A program made the translations under genes and the position numbers. Positions 56,635 through 64,000 of a stretch of DNA of 64,000 nt are shown here, piece after piece. The notes below the pieces were generated by a model. That model made no database searches. It was not told the DNA's origin and saw only the letters and a program-made list of their open reading frames with translations. Source of the DNA: JAIVGV01 sp031425275. GTDB taxonomy: Bacteria > Acidobacteriota > Blastocatellia > Pyrinomonadales > Pyrinomonadaceae. The DNA lies in NCBI GenBank assembly GCA_031425275.1, contig JANPJA010000073.1:135912-199911 (forward strand), in the 5' to 3' direction. Numbering within the stretch: position 1 is the stretch's first letter; the number at the start of each line of letters is the position of its first letter.

Positions 56635-56984
56635 CTCGCGGGTCGGGGAGTAACTCGACTCCGAGTCGGCGCAGAGAGATTTGTTCAATAACTCAAGTTG
56701 CGAGTGGTTCCGCCCCGCGAGGGGCGGCGGAGATTAGCCGGCGGCAAGCGTGAGCGAAAGCGAGCGCGCCGCCGCCGGATCGAGGCGCAATTACAATTTT
56801 CGCCCCGGCAGGGGCGACGGAGATGAGTCTTTCCGTCGCCCCTGCCGGGGCGAACGATTTTGCCGCGTCATCATCCGGCGGCGGCGTGCCGGGCGCACTT
56901 GCCGCCGGCTAATCTCCGTCATCCCTCGCGGGATGTCCCGTCAGTAGCAACTTGAGTTTCAATGGCATAAACGCCCGGCGCCTC
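56635..56984. other. Intergenic region with the dispersed hairpin element
   Basis: A 350-bp gap between convergent genes, mostly occupied by copy B of the ~260-bp element. A short hairpin GACTCCGAGTC near 56658 may terminate the DUF6702 gene. No coding frame recognised. Confidence 0.6.
56692..56955 (-). repeat. ~260-bp dispersed hairpin element, copy B
   Basis: It matches copy A (35950-36208) in reverse orientation over its whole length. The core 23-bp perfect hairpin is 56799-56821 with 56832-56854, and the loop GATGAGTCTT is the exact reverse complement of copy A's loop. The outer ends read CTCAAGTTGC...GCAACTTGAG, a 10-bp terminal inverted repeat. Confidence 0.9.
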
Positions 56985-57371
56985 TCAATGCCCCACGGGT
57001 ATTCGCTGAAACCGCGCCTTGCCCTCGGCGTCCTCCCACGAAATATCCAGCACGTAAGGTTTGATCTCGCCCGCGATAATTTTCAGCCGCTCCAACTGGT
57101 CTTGATTCGGGTCGGTCGGCTTGCCGTTGACCCACGTCCGGTGGGAGAGGACGACTCTCTCCTTCGGGCGCACGCATTCGGTCGCCTTGAACTTGATGTT
57201 GGCCTGCGAAGGGCCGCCCCCCGGAGTCTCTTCGTCGCGGAGGAAGACCGTCAGCACCTCGACGCAGTTGAGCGTCTGGTCGGTCTCGTTCGTCAACCCC
57301 AGCAGCACCTTCGATCCGTCGTCAATGAATTCAAAGGTGAAAGGGTTCTCAGTTTGGCGTTGGCTGTTCAT
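56985..57371 (-). CDS. Hypothetical protein, 128 aa
   Basis: No family recognised with confidence. It is beta-rich and hydrophilic without a signal peptide: MNSQRQTENPFTFEFIDDGS, LGLTNETDQTLNCVEVLTVF, FKATECVRPKERVVLSHRTW, ISWEDAEGKARFQRIPVGH. The strand order and the phrases KVLLGLTNETDQTL and LDISWEDAEGKARF look like a small immunoglobulin-type domain. Start chosen at 57371 because AGGAGA lies seven bases upstream; a longer frame adds nine residues. The histidine-kinase gene lies upstream on the same strand, 56 bp away. Confidence 0.6.
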   Translation of the reverse strand: MNSQRQTENPFTFEFIDDGSKVLLGLTNETDQTLNCVEVLTVFLRDEETPGGGPSQANIKFKATECVRPKERVVLSHRTWVNGKPTDPNQDQLERLKIIAGEIKPYVLDISWEDAEGKARFQRIPVGH

Positions 57372-57427
57372 AAACTTCTCCTGATGTCTTGTGCGCAACG
57401 GGGCGGCGGCGTCGGCCGGCGGCTCCC

Positions 57428-59125
57428 CTAGTGCGGCTTGGTTTGACTCGCGCCCGCGCGGCCGGCGAGACTCGCGATGACCGTGATCAGCTCGGCGGCC
57501 TTGACGGGTTTGGGCAGGTGAGTCTGGAAGCCCGCGCGCAGGGCGCGCATCCGATCCTCGGCGCGGGCGTAGGCCGTAAGCGCGGCGGCCGGGGTGCGCC
57601 CGCCGCGCTCGGGCGGCAGGCCCCGGACTCTGGCGATCAGCGCGTAGCCGTCCTCGCCCGGCATCCCGATGTCGGCGAGCATGACATCCGGCCGCTCGCG
57701 CTCCAGCGCGTCAATCGCGGCGGCGGTCGAGTCGGCGATCAGCACCTGCGCGCCGCACTCCGACAAGGTTCGGGCGAACAACTCCCGCGCGTCCCGCTCA
57801 TCGTCCACGACCAGCACGCGCAGCCCCGACAGCAGCTCGCAATCGAACGCGCCTTCCGGCGTTTCGGCCGGTTCGGCGGTCGGCGCAAGCTCGTGACTCG
57901 CGCGCGGCGGCGGCGGCGGGGACGTGAGCGGCAGTCGGACGCGGAAGGTCGCGCCGCGCCCCGCGCCCGCGCTATCGACGGCGACCGTGCCGCCGTGCAG
58001 CTCGACGAGTTGTCGGACGATGGCGAGGCCGAGGCCGAGGCCGCCGTAGGCGCGCGTCGTGGCGGCGTCGGCCTGCCGAAAGCGGTCGAAGACGAAGGGC
58101 AGAAAGTCCGGCTCGATCCCCGCGCCCGTGTCGCTGACGGCGATCTCGACCCCCGCATCCCCGCGCGTGATGCGCACCTCGACGCGCCCGTCTTCGGGCG
58201 TGAATTTCACGGCGTTGTTGACGAGGTTCCAGACGACCTGTTGCAGGCGGTCGGCGTCCCCGGCGACCGGCCCGGCCGCCGAATCGTACGCGGAGCGCAA
58301 CTCGATGCCTTTGGCCTCGGCCGCCGGGCGCGCGGCGTCGAGCGCCGCGTCCGCCACGGCCGCCAGGTCAACGGCGCGCACGTCGAGCAGGAGCTTGCCG
58401 GAGATGATGCGCGACACGTCGAGCAAATCTTCGATGAGGTGGAGCTGCGACTCGCCGTTGCGCTCGATCACTTCGAGGGCGCGCGCGGTCGTCTCCGCGT
58501 CCGCCGGCCCGCGGCGCAGGAGGTGCGTCCAGCCGATGATGGCGGTCAGCGGCGTGCGCAGCTCGTGCGAGATGGTGGCGAGGAACTCGTCCTTGAGCCG
58601 GCTGTTGTTCTCGGCGTCGAGCCGGGCCGCCTGCTCGCTTCGGAGCAGCCGCTCGCGCTCCTCCTTCGCGCGCGCCATCTCGTCGAGGTGGTCGCGCAAT
58701 TCGTACTGGCGTTGGCGCGCGCGCAGGGCCGATCTGACCACGCTCAGGATCGTGACGATGTGCGCGGGGCGCTCGATGAAGGCGACGTTGCCCAGTTCGC
58801 CGAGCGCGCCGAGCGTGGCGAGCGTGTCGGCCTCGGCCGCGCCGCCGCCGCGCGTCAGGACGACGAGCGGCAAGTCGGACCAGGGGGCCTGCGCCCGCAA
58901 CGCCGCCGACAGAGCTTGCGCCCCGCCGCCCGCCAGCGCCTCCCGCGTGATGAAGGTCGCGCCCGCGCCGCGGCCCAACTCGCGACACAAATCCTCGACG
59001 CCCGCGCACGCCACGGCCGACACCCCGCCCCCTCCGAGCGCGGCGCACGCCAGCTCCGCGTCGCGCCCGACGGGCGCGAGCACGAGCACCCGCGACTCCA
59101 AACCGTTGGCCTCAGTCTTCGACAT
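57428..59125 (-). CDS. Hybrid sensor histidine kinase / response regulator
   Basis: A 565-aa soluble protein. Residues 1-135 form a degenerate receiver-like N-terminal domain (SRVLVLAPVGRDAELACAAL), a likely partner-binding module. A coiled-coil linker follows (~140-175). The dimerisation helix carries the phosphorylated His in EFLATISHELRTPLTAIIGW. The ATPase domain has WNLVNNAVKFTPEDGRVEVR (N-box), SDTGAGIEPDF and YGGLGLGLAIVRQLVELHGG. A C-terminal receiver follows (~440-565) with VLVVDDERDARELFARTL and phospho-Asp in VMLADIGMPGEDGY. No TM segments or PAS domain. It overlaps the KaiC-like gene by 14 bp, implying a KaiC-output signalling pair. Confidence 0.93.
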   Translation of the reverse strand: MSKTEANGLESRVLVLAPVGRDAELACAALGGGGVSAVACAGVEDLCRELGRGAGATFITREALAGGGAQALSAALRAQAPWSDLPLVVLTRGGGAAEADTLATLGALGELGNVAFIERPAHIVTILSVVRSALRARQRQYELRDHLDEMARAKEERERLLRSEQAARLDAENNSRLKDEFLATISHELRTPLTAIIGWTHLLRRGPADAETTARALEVIERNGESQLHLIEDLLDVSRIISGKLLLDVRAVDLAAVADAALDAARPAAEAKGIELRSAYDSAAGPVAGDADRLQQVVWNLVNNAVKFTPEDGRVEVRITRGDAGVEIAVSDTGAGIEPDFLPFVFDRFRQADAATTRAYGGLGLGLAIVRQLVELHGGTVAVDSAGAGRGATFRVRLPLTSPPPPPRASHELAPTAEPAETPEGAFDCELLSGLRVLVVDDERDARELFARTLSECGAQVLIADSTAAAIDALERERPDVMLADIGMPGEDGYALIARVRGLPPERGGRTPAAALTAYARAEDRMRALRAGFQTHLPKPVKAAELITVIASLAGRAGASQTKPH

Positions 59126-60683
59126 CGTCTCCGTTCGGCTCTTGCGTCTTCTGCGCGTCGCGACCGAAGAGCGTCATCGCCTCGCCCCCGAACGTGGGCA
59201 CGCCGGTCAGCACGCCGTGGAACTGCGCGAGCGGCGGCCCGACGCCGATGCCGCGCGCCGTCATCTCCAACTCGCGGATCGTGCGCTCGTGGCCGCCGGT
59301 GCGTTTCTTGACGACGGAGATGGCGTTGTGCACCGTGCCCGCCGCCTCGAAGTAGCGGAACAAGATCACGTTGTCCGCGATGTAGCTCACGTCGACGGGC
59401 GTCGTCATCGAAGTCCCGATGAAGCCGTGCTGCGCCGTGATGAGCAGCGTGACGACGCCCTGCTGGTTGAGGTAGGCGAGCAGCTCGTGCATCTGCGCGA
59501 TCAGGTGTCGCTCCTCCGGCATCGCCATCAGGTAGCCGTTGAGGCTGTCGATGACGACGACGCGCGCCCCGTTCTCTTTGACGCCGCGGCGGACAACGTG
59601 CGCGAACTCGCCGGGCGACAGCTCGGCCGGATCGATCTGCTGGATGCTCACCCGGCCCGTTTCGACGTGGCTGGCGATGTCGATGCCGAGTCCGGCGGAG
59701 CGCGCGAGGTAGATCGCCCGGCCCTCGTCGAAGAGGTAGAGGTTGACCTGCTCGCCCCGCGCGGCAGCGGCGGCGGCGAACTGCGTCGCGAGCGATGATT
59801 TGCCCGACCCGGCCGGGCCCATCAAAAGCGTGCCCGTGCCGCGGTCGAGCCCGCCGCCGATCAGCGCGTCCAGCTCCGGGATGCCGCTCGACATCGGCTC
59901 GCGCAGGGCGTCGTCGCGGTGCTCGGCGGCGACGAGGCGGGGGAAGACGTTGATGCCGCCCGTGTCGATCTTGAAGTCGTGGTTGCCGCCGCGGTAGCGC
60001 GCGCCGCGCAGCTTCTGGACGTTCAGCGTCCGGCGCTCCGTGCCGTATCCCACCCCCACCAGTTCGAGCCGGACGACGCCGTGCGCGATGGAGTGGACTT
60101 GCAGGTCATTGTCCTTCCCCGTCCGGTCGTCGAGGAGGATGACGGTCGAGCCGCGCCCGGCGAAGAAACCCTTGAGCGCGAGCACCTGACGCCGGTAGCG
60201 CAGGGCTTCGCCGGCGAGGAGGCGCATCTCGGAGAGCGAGTCGATGACGACGCGGCGCGGGCCGAGCCGCTCGAACTCGGCGAGCATCAATTTGATCGTC
60301 TCGCCCAGCTCGATCTCGGCCGGGTGGAAGATGGTGTACTGCGACTCGACCCGGAGCGTGTCCTCGTGCGGGATGATCTCGTAGATGGTGACGCCTTCGA
60401 GCGACCAGCCGTGCGAGCGCGCGACGGCTCGCATCTCCTCCTCCGTCTCGGAGAGTGTCACGTAGAGGACGGGCTCGCCCGCGCGCGCGCCCTCCATCAA
60501 AAACTGCATCGCCAAAGTCGTCTTGCCCGCGCCCGGGTCGCCCTCGACGAGGTAAAGCCGGCCGGTGGGGAAGCCGCCCCCGAGCACGTCGTCCAGCCCC
60601 TCGATGCCCGTCCCGACTCTCGCCGCGGCCTGCGGCGGGGCCGCTGCTCCGCCCGCCGTGTTGTTTTCCTGACTGTCGCCCAT
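59112..60683 (-). CDS. KaiC-like double-ATPase protein
   Basis: A 523-aa protein with two RecA-type domains: GIEGLDDVLGGGFPTGRLYL, Walker A VEGDPGAGKTTLAMQF and Walker B RRVVIDSLSEMRLLAG in the first. The second has GIPELDALIGGGLDRGTGTL, GPAGSGKSSLATQF and ARVVVIDSLNGYLMAMPEER. A conserved GTSMTTPVDVSYIADNVILF block follows. This is the architecture of circadian KaiC, but the KaiB/KaiA partners are absent and the usual phosphorylation pair was not identified. Related non-clock KaiC-like proteins act as signalling ATPases. The start is chosen after GGGGAAACT; it is first in a two-gene operon with the kinase. Confidence 0.93.
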   Translation of the reverse strand: MGDSQENNTAGGAAAPPQAAARVGTGIEGLDDVLGGGFPTGRLYLVEGDPGAGKTTLAMQFLMEGARAGEPVLYVTLSETEEEMRAVARSHGWSLEGVTIYEIIPHEDTLRVESQYTIFHPAEIELGETIKLMLAEFERLGPRRVVIDSLSEMRLLAGEALRYRRQVLALKGFFAGRGSTVILLDDRTGKDNDLQVHSIAHGVVRLELVGVGYGTERRTLNVQKLRGARYRGGNHDFKIDTGGINVFPRLVAAEHRDDALREPMSSGIPELDALIGGGLDRGTGTLLMGPAGSGKSSLATQFAAAAAARGEQVNLYLFDEGRAIYLARSAGLGIDIASHVETGRVSIQQIDPAELSPGEFAHVVRRGVKENGARVVVIDSLNGYLMAMPEERHLIAQMHELLAYLNQQGVVTLLITAQHGFIGTSMTTPVDVSYIADNVILFRYFEAAGTVHNAISVVKKRTGGHERTIRELEMTARGIGVGPPLAQFHGVLTGVPTFGGEAMTLFGRDAQKTQEPNGDDVED

Positions 60684-60824
60684 AGTTTCCCCGGGGTGTT
60701 GACGAAAATGCGCCGTGCGACCGGCACTCTGTCAGACTGTGAAAGATGCGATTTGCCCCGAAGATAACAGAGTGAGACAATCGAGTGCCAGCTTAAATCT
60801 ACAACGATAATGCGGGCGGGCGCG

Positions 60825-60850
60825 CCGCCGCCGCCGCCGCCGCCGCCGCC
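60825..60850 (+). repeat. (CCG)8 microsatellite before the YjbQ gene
   Basis: Eight perfect CCG units plus two C. In frame with a possible longer YjbQ start (ATG at 60810) it would encode nine prolines. Tracts of this kind can vary in length by slippage. Confidence 0.75.
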
Positions 60851-60869
60851 CGCCGACTTCGAGCGCACG

Positions 60870-61292
60870 ATGAAAGCACACACCCGCCATCTCACCTTCA
60901 ACGTCCCCGCCCGGATGGGCTTCGTCAACATCACGACGGAGATCGAGCGCGAGGTCTTAGAGTCCGGCGTCCAAGAGGGCTTGTGCCTCGTCAACGCCAT
61001 GCACATCACCGCGAGCGTCTTCGTCAACGACGACGAGCCGGGGCTGCACGAAGACTACGCGCGCTGGCTCGAATGGCTCGCGCCGTTCGACCCGTCGCCC
61101 GAAAAATATCACCACAACCGCACCGGCGAGGACAACGGCGACGCGCATCACAAGCGGCAGATCATGGGCCGCGAGGTCGTCGTCGCGATCACGGAGGGGC
61201 GGCTCGACACGGGGCCGTGGGAGCAGATTTTCTACGGCGAGTTCGACGGGCGGCGGCCCAAGCGCGTCCTCGTCAAAATCATCGGCGAGTAG
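60870..61292 (+). CDS. YjbQ / UPF0047 family protein
   Basis: A 140-aa protein with the full UPF0047 pattern: KAHTRHLTFNVPARMGFVNI, GLCLVNAMHITASVFVNDDE, LAPFDPSPEKYHHNRTGEDN, DAHHKRQIMGREVVVAITEG and IFYGEFDGRRPKRVLVKIIG. The conserved HH/Asp/Glu set suggests a metal site. Members show weak secondary thiamine-phosphate synthase activity, but the main role is unsettled. The start at 60870 matches family N-termini; the in-frame polyproline reading upstream is considered untranslated. A stem-loop follows. Confidence 0.85.
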   Translation: MKAHTRHLTFNVPARMGFVNITTEIEREVLESGVQEGLCLVNAMHITASVFVNDDEPGLHEDYARWLEWLAPFDPSPEKYHHNRTGEDNGDAHHKRQIMGREVVVAITEGRLDTGPWEQIFYGEFDGRRPKRVLVKIIGE

Positions 61293-61315
61293 TTCGACCG
61301 GCGAGTGTAAGAAGG

Positions 61316-61359
61316 AAGGGCGAGGCCCGCGTCGAAAAATTGACGCGGGCCTCGCCCTT
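61316..61359. terminator. 18-bp hairpin between convergent YjbQ and subtilase genes
   Basis: A perfect 18-bp stem (61316-61333 with 61342-61359), A-rich loop, no U tract. Probably blocks read-through both ways. Confidence 0.7.
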
Positions 61360-61404
61360 CTCACAGGTGGTCGCGTGGAGTCGCTTTGTTTCGTCAACCG
61401 CCGG

Positions 61405-63873
61405 TTACTCGCCGTAGAGCAGGCTGAGCAACTTCGTCGCGGGCGTGGCGAACTCGGCGCGCTTGACCGCGCGGGCGGGCTCGAAGCGCGGGCCGGGGAG
61501 GACTTGAAACTGGCCGGGCCCCGTCTGTCTGACTTCCGCCGGGAACGATTCGAGCAGCCCGCGATCAATCGCCAATTGGACGTAGCCGCGTTGGGCGGCG
61601 GGGATGTCGGCGTTGTCCGTGATGGTCTGAGCGCCCACTTTAACGTCCGTGCCCGCGAGCGAGCGCGCCTGCGCGTCCAGACGCAACGCGCGCACGAGCG
61701 CGACGGCCGCTTCGAGTCGGTTGACCAGCGCCGCGCCGCCGAAGGACGTGCCCGACGCGCCCATCAGGCCGTCGCGCCGCAGCGACTCCGCGATCAGCTC
61801 GTCGGCCGTGCCCGGCACAACGTCCGTGAAGCTCGGGCGGTTGGGGAGGTACTGCATGACGTGTGAGCCGAAGAAGACGGCGCGGCCGAGTTCCATCCGC
61901 GTCAGCGTGTCGCCGGGGCGGAACGCGCCGCCCTGCGCGAACATCACGCGGTCGTACAGCAGGCGGAAAATCTTCCCCTGCGTCGCGGCGTCGAGGTGCG
62001 CCGTGTCGGCGGCCTCGTTCGGATCGAACGTGTAGCTCACCACCGACAAACGGTACGGCTGGTCGCCGACAATGCCCGCGCCGGCAAGCCCCGCGCTGAT
62101 CCTCGCGGTGTAAGTCCCCGCGACGGGAAACTCAAGCTTGACGCTCTCGCGCGCGGCGAAGAGCGCGGCGAGGTTCTGCTTGTTCGACGAGGCCACGGTC
62201 GCGCCGTTGCGCTGGACGGTCAAGGCGAGATCGCTGGCGACGATGCGCGTGTTATCGACGACGAGTTCGTCCTCGCCGATTGAGCCTTCCCAGTCGAGCT
62301 GGACGAAGGCGAAGCGCGCGTTGGCGGGAATCTCGAAAGTGTGCGTCTTGGAAGAAGCCGGGGCGACCGTGTCGGCCAACTCGGTCGGGGCTGACGCGCC
62401 GAGCGAAAGCCCCTTGCCCTCGAAGCCGAAATCCCCGTAGAGCTTCGCGGGGTTGCGCGCGAGATCGACCGCCGCGTGGACGTTCCCCATCCCGGCCCCG
62501 ACCTCGAACGGATCGTAAACCGAGAGCGGCGTAGCCGTGCGCTCCATGATCGCCTTGACTTCGTCGGGCGACAGGCTCGGGTTGGCTTCGAGGATCGTCG
62601 CCGCCATCCCCGCGACGTGCGGGCAGGCCATCGACGTGCCGGAAATCTGCGTGTAGTAGGGGAGGTAGGCGGGCGGAATCTCTTCGTCGGCGTCGCCGCC
62701 GTTCGCCACCGCGTTGGTGACGGAGCGCGTGGCGACGACCGCCGAGGTGAACCCGCCCGTTGCGGGGCCGCCCGTGCCGGGGACGACGAGGGTCGGGTGG
62801 ATGTCCGTCCCGAAGATGCCGCGCGAGGAGAAGCCCGCGAGCCGCCAGTCTTTCTGCGCCGCGCCGACCGAGATGAGCCACGGCGCGGAGGCCCAGCGGT
62901 TCTGCGTGTTCGGGCGCGGGCCGTCGTTGCCGTTGGCGAAGACGACGACGATGCCGGCGTCGTGCAGGGCCTTCGACGCCACGTTGATCGGGTGGTCGGG
63001 GTCGAGCGCGACGGCCGAGTTGCCCCACGAGTTGCTGACGACGCGGATGTTGAGATCGAAAGACTTCGAGAGCACGTAGTCGAACGAGGCGACCTGCGCG
63101 AGGACGAAGAGGACGCCGCCCGACCCCAAGCCGACGAGTTTCGCGCCGGGCGCGACGCCCTGATAGAGCGCGCCGCTCTGGAGGCCGGTGCCGGCGGCGA
63201 TGCCGGCGCAGTGCGTGCCGTGGCCGACGTGCGAGTCGGTGTTAATAACGTCTTCGGCATAGACGGGGAAGACGATGCCCTCGGTCGCGCCCTCGGTCGA
63301 GGCGGTGCGGACGACGAGGCCGTCGCCGCCGTTGGGCGTCACCTGCACGTTCTGGATGGTCTTGCCGGCCTGCCGGTTGAGCAGGTCCATTTTAAGATCG
63401 GGGTGGCCCGCGTCGATGCCGGAGTCGTTGATGGCGATGGAGACGCCGCGCCCCGAATAGGGGAGGCCGTTGTTGCGCAGAGAGGTGTCGGCGCGCAGCC
63501 GCGAGACGCCGATGACGGGCTTGGTCTGGTGCAGGAACGGTTCGAGCGCGGCGTTCAGGTAGATCGAGCGGAGGTCTTCGCGCGCGGCGAGTTGCGCGAT
63601 CTGCGCGGGAGTCGCGTTGACGGCGACGATGGGCAGATTGCGCATCCGCAGGCCCAGCGTGATGCCGAGGGCTTCGAGCGAGCGCACCTGTGAGTCCGTC
63701 ACGCGGTCGCCGCGGAAGGTCAGGACGACGCCGAGCTGACGCGCGGCCGGCGTGTGCGGCAAACGCGCGCTCAATTCGGGATCGACGCTCGCGGCGGCGG
63801 GCGCGGCCGTCGCCGTCGCAAGCGTGAGCGTGAGCGCGGCGAATAATGAACAGAACAGTCGCGGGAATCTCAT
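61405..63873 (-). CDS. Secreted subtilisin-like serine peptidase (S8) with SLH-like domains
   Basis: An 822-aa protein: signal peptide (MRFPRLFCSLFAALTLTLAT), a ~95-residue inhibitor-like propeptide (QLGVVLTFRGDRVTDSQVRS), then the S8 catalytic domain. Asp is in VSIAINDSGIDAGHPDLKMD, His in SHVGHGTHCAGIAAGTGLQS, and Ser in QISGTSMACPHVAGMAATIL; the oxyanion Asn is in VVVFANGNDGPRPN. A beta domain follows (~480-625). The last ~200 residues carry SLH-like repeats (YDRVMFAQGGAFRPGDTLTR, MELGRAVFFGSHVMQYLPNR, YVQLAIDRGLLESFPAEVRQ), suggesting cell-envelope attachment. ATG at 63873 is chosen because AGGAGAGG sits eight bases upstream. Confidence 0.93.
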   Translation of the reverse strand: MRFPRLFCSLFAALTLTLATATAAPAAASVDPELSARLPHTPAARQLGVVLTFRGDRVTDSQVRSLEALGITLGLRMRNLPIVAVNATPAQIAQLAAREDLRSIYLNAALEPFLHQTKPVIGVSRLRADTSLRNNGLPYSGRGVSIAINDSGIDAGHPDLKMDLLNRQAGKTIQNVQVTPNGGDGLVVRTASTEGATEGIVFPVYAEDVINTDSHVGHGTHCAGIAAGTGLQSGALYQGVAPGAKLVGLGSGGVLFVLAQVASFDYVLSKSFDLNIRVVSNSWGNSAVALDPDHPINVASKALHDAGIVVVFANGNDGPRPNTQNRWASAPWLISVGAAQKDWRLAGFSSRGIFGTDIHPTLVVPGTGGPATGGFTSAVVATRSVTNAVANGGDADEEIPPAYLPYYTQISGTSMACPHVAGMAATILEANPSLSPDEVKAIMERTATPLSVYDPFEVGAGMGNVHAAVDLARNPAKLYGDFGFEGKGLSLGASAPTELADTVAPASSKTHTFEIPANARFAFVQLDWEGSIGEDELVVDNTRIVASDLALTVQRNGATVASSNKQNLAALFAARESVKLEFPVAGTYTARISAGLAGAGIVGDQPYRLSVVSYTFDPNEAADTAHLDAATQGKIFRLLYDRVMFAQGGAFRPGDTLTRMELGRAVFFGSHVMQYLPNRPSFTDVVPGTADELIAESLRRDGLMGASGTSFGGAALVNRLEAAVALVRALRLDAQARSLAGTDVKVGAQTITDNADIPAAQRGYVQLAIDRGLLESFPAEVRQTGPGQFQVLPGPRFEPARAVKRAEFATPATKLLSLLYGE

Positions 63874-63893
63874 CTTCGGCACCTCTCCTATTC

Positions 63894-63920
63894 GATTGCG
63901 GATTGCGGATTTGGGGTTGG
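63894..63920. repeat. Single ATTGCGG-family array near the window edge
   Basis: GATTGCGGATTGCGGATTTG, the left-hand type of array, upstream of the subtilase start. Its inverted partner would lie beyond the window. The remaining 80 bp to the window end are G-rich with no coding frame recognised. Confidence 0.7.
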
Positions 63921-64000
63921 GGTGTTTATTTGGGGGAGGGTGGGGGATGTTTTGAGGTGGAGCGAGGGCAAAACGCCAAAGGCAAAGAGCCGGAATTTTA

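Noticed and set aside
63921..64000. G-rich tract as a G-quadruplex regulator
   Set aside because: Runs of G are present but irregular, at the window edge, with no gene context to judge.

Overview
This 64 kb window is high-GC bacterial chromosome. It most likely comes from an acidobacterium, and my guess is class Blastocatellia. That is an inference from family content: a secreted protein resembling the VWFA-related Acidobacterial family, the tail of an Oar-like TonB-dependent receptor, many large secreted proteins, and a compact rplM-rpsI-rpsB-tsf-pyrH-frr run. No rRNA gene, convincing tRNA, CRISPR array or phage region was seen.

Layout. 0-1.3 kb: a receptor tail and a secreted LolA-like protein. 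1.3-6 kb (minus strand): the translation cluster rplM, rpsI, rpsB, tsf, pyrH, frr. 6.2-14.3 kb: a secreted M48 protease, then on the plus strand a 1226-aa GKSH-type ATPase of the BrxC/PglY/DUF6079 kind, a Rossmann/DUF2520 protein and an ACT-domain malic enzyme. 14.3-16 kb: a lower-GC island with an orphan small protein and a lipoprotein. 16-21.3 kb: a YpdA-like flavoprotein and a giant multi-membrane patatin. 21.5-24.5 kb: a mobile-element scar with an ISNCY-type insertion sequence (IS), an IS5-family remnant and a Rieske fragment. 24.5-29.8 kb: a 1725-residue mosaic secreted protein. 29.8-47.8 kb: two paralogous GT-C-like membrane proteins, secreted proteins, tdk, an ITPase, a LeuA-like enzyme, an M20 peptidase, a DUF4388/TonB pair, a heptosyltransferase and a toxin-antitoxin pair. 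47.9-51.3 kb: gpmI, an amphi-Trp protein and enolase, giving two consecutive glycolytic steps. 51.5-64 kb: two tiny membrane genes, a VWFA protein, an M1 peptidase, a DUF6702 protein, a KaiC-like ATPase overlapping a hybrid histidine kinase, YjbQ, and a subtilase with SLH-like domains.

The most unusual signal lies between the genes. At eleven junctions there are inverted PAIRS of short arrays of 7-bp units. The heptamer sequence differs between groups of junctions, but the architecture stays the same: one array near a start codon and its inverted partner at, or overlapping, the neighbouring stop codon. Several genes take their stop codon and last residues from such an array. A separate ~260-bp hairpin element occurs twice in opposite orientation (near 36.1 and 56.8 kb). 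Other candidates are enolase with a C-terminal zinc-ribbon-like extension, the stand-alone large ATPase whose putative Walker B motif lacks the glutamate, and the translationally coupled KaiC/hybrid-kinase pair. No complete recognisable defence or biosynthetic system is present. The repeat system is the best candidate for something poorly described.
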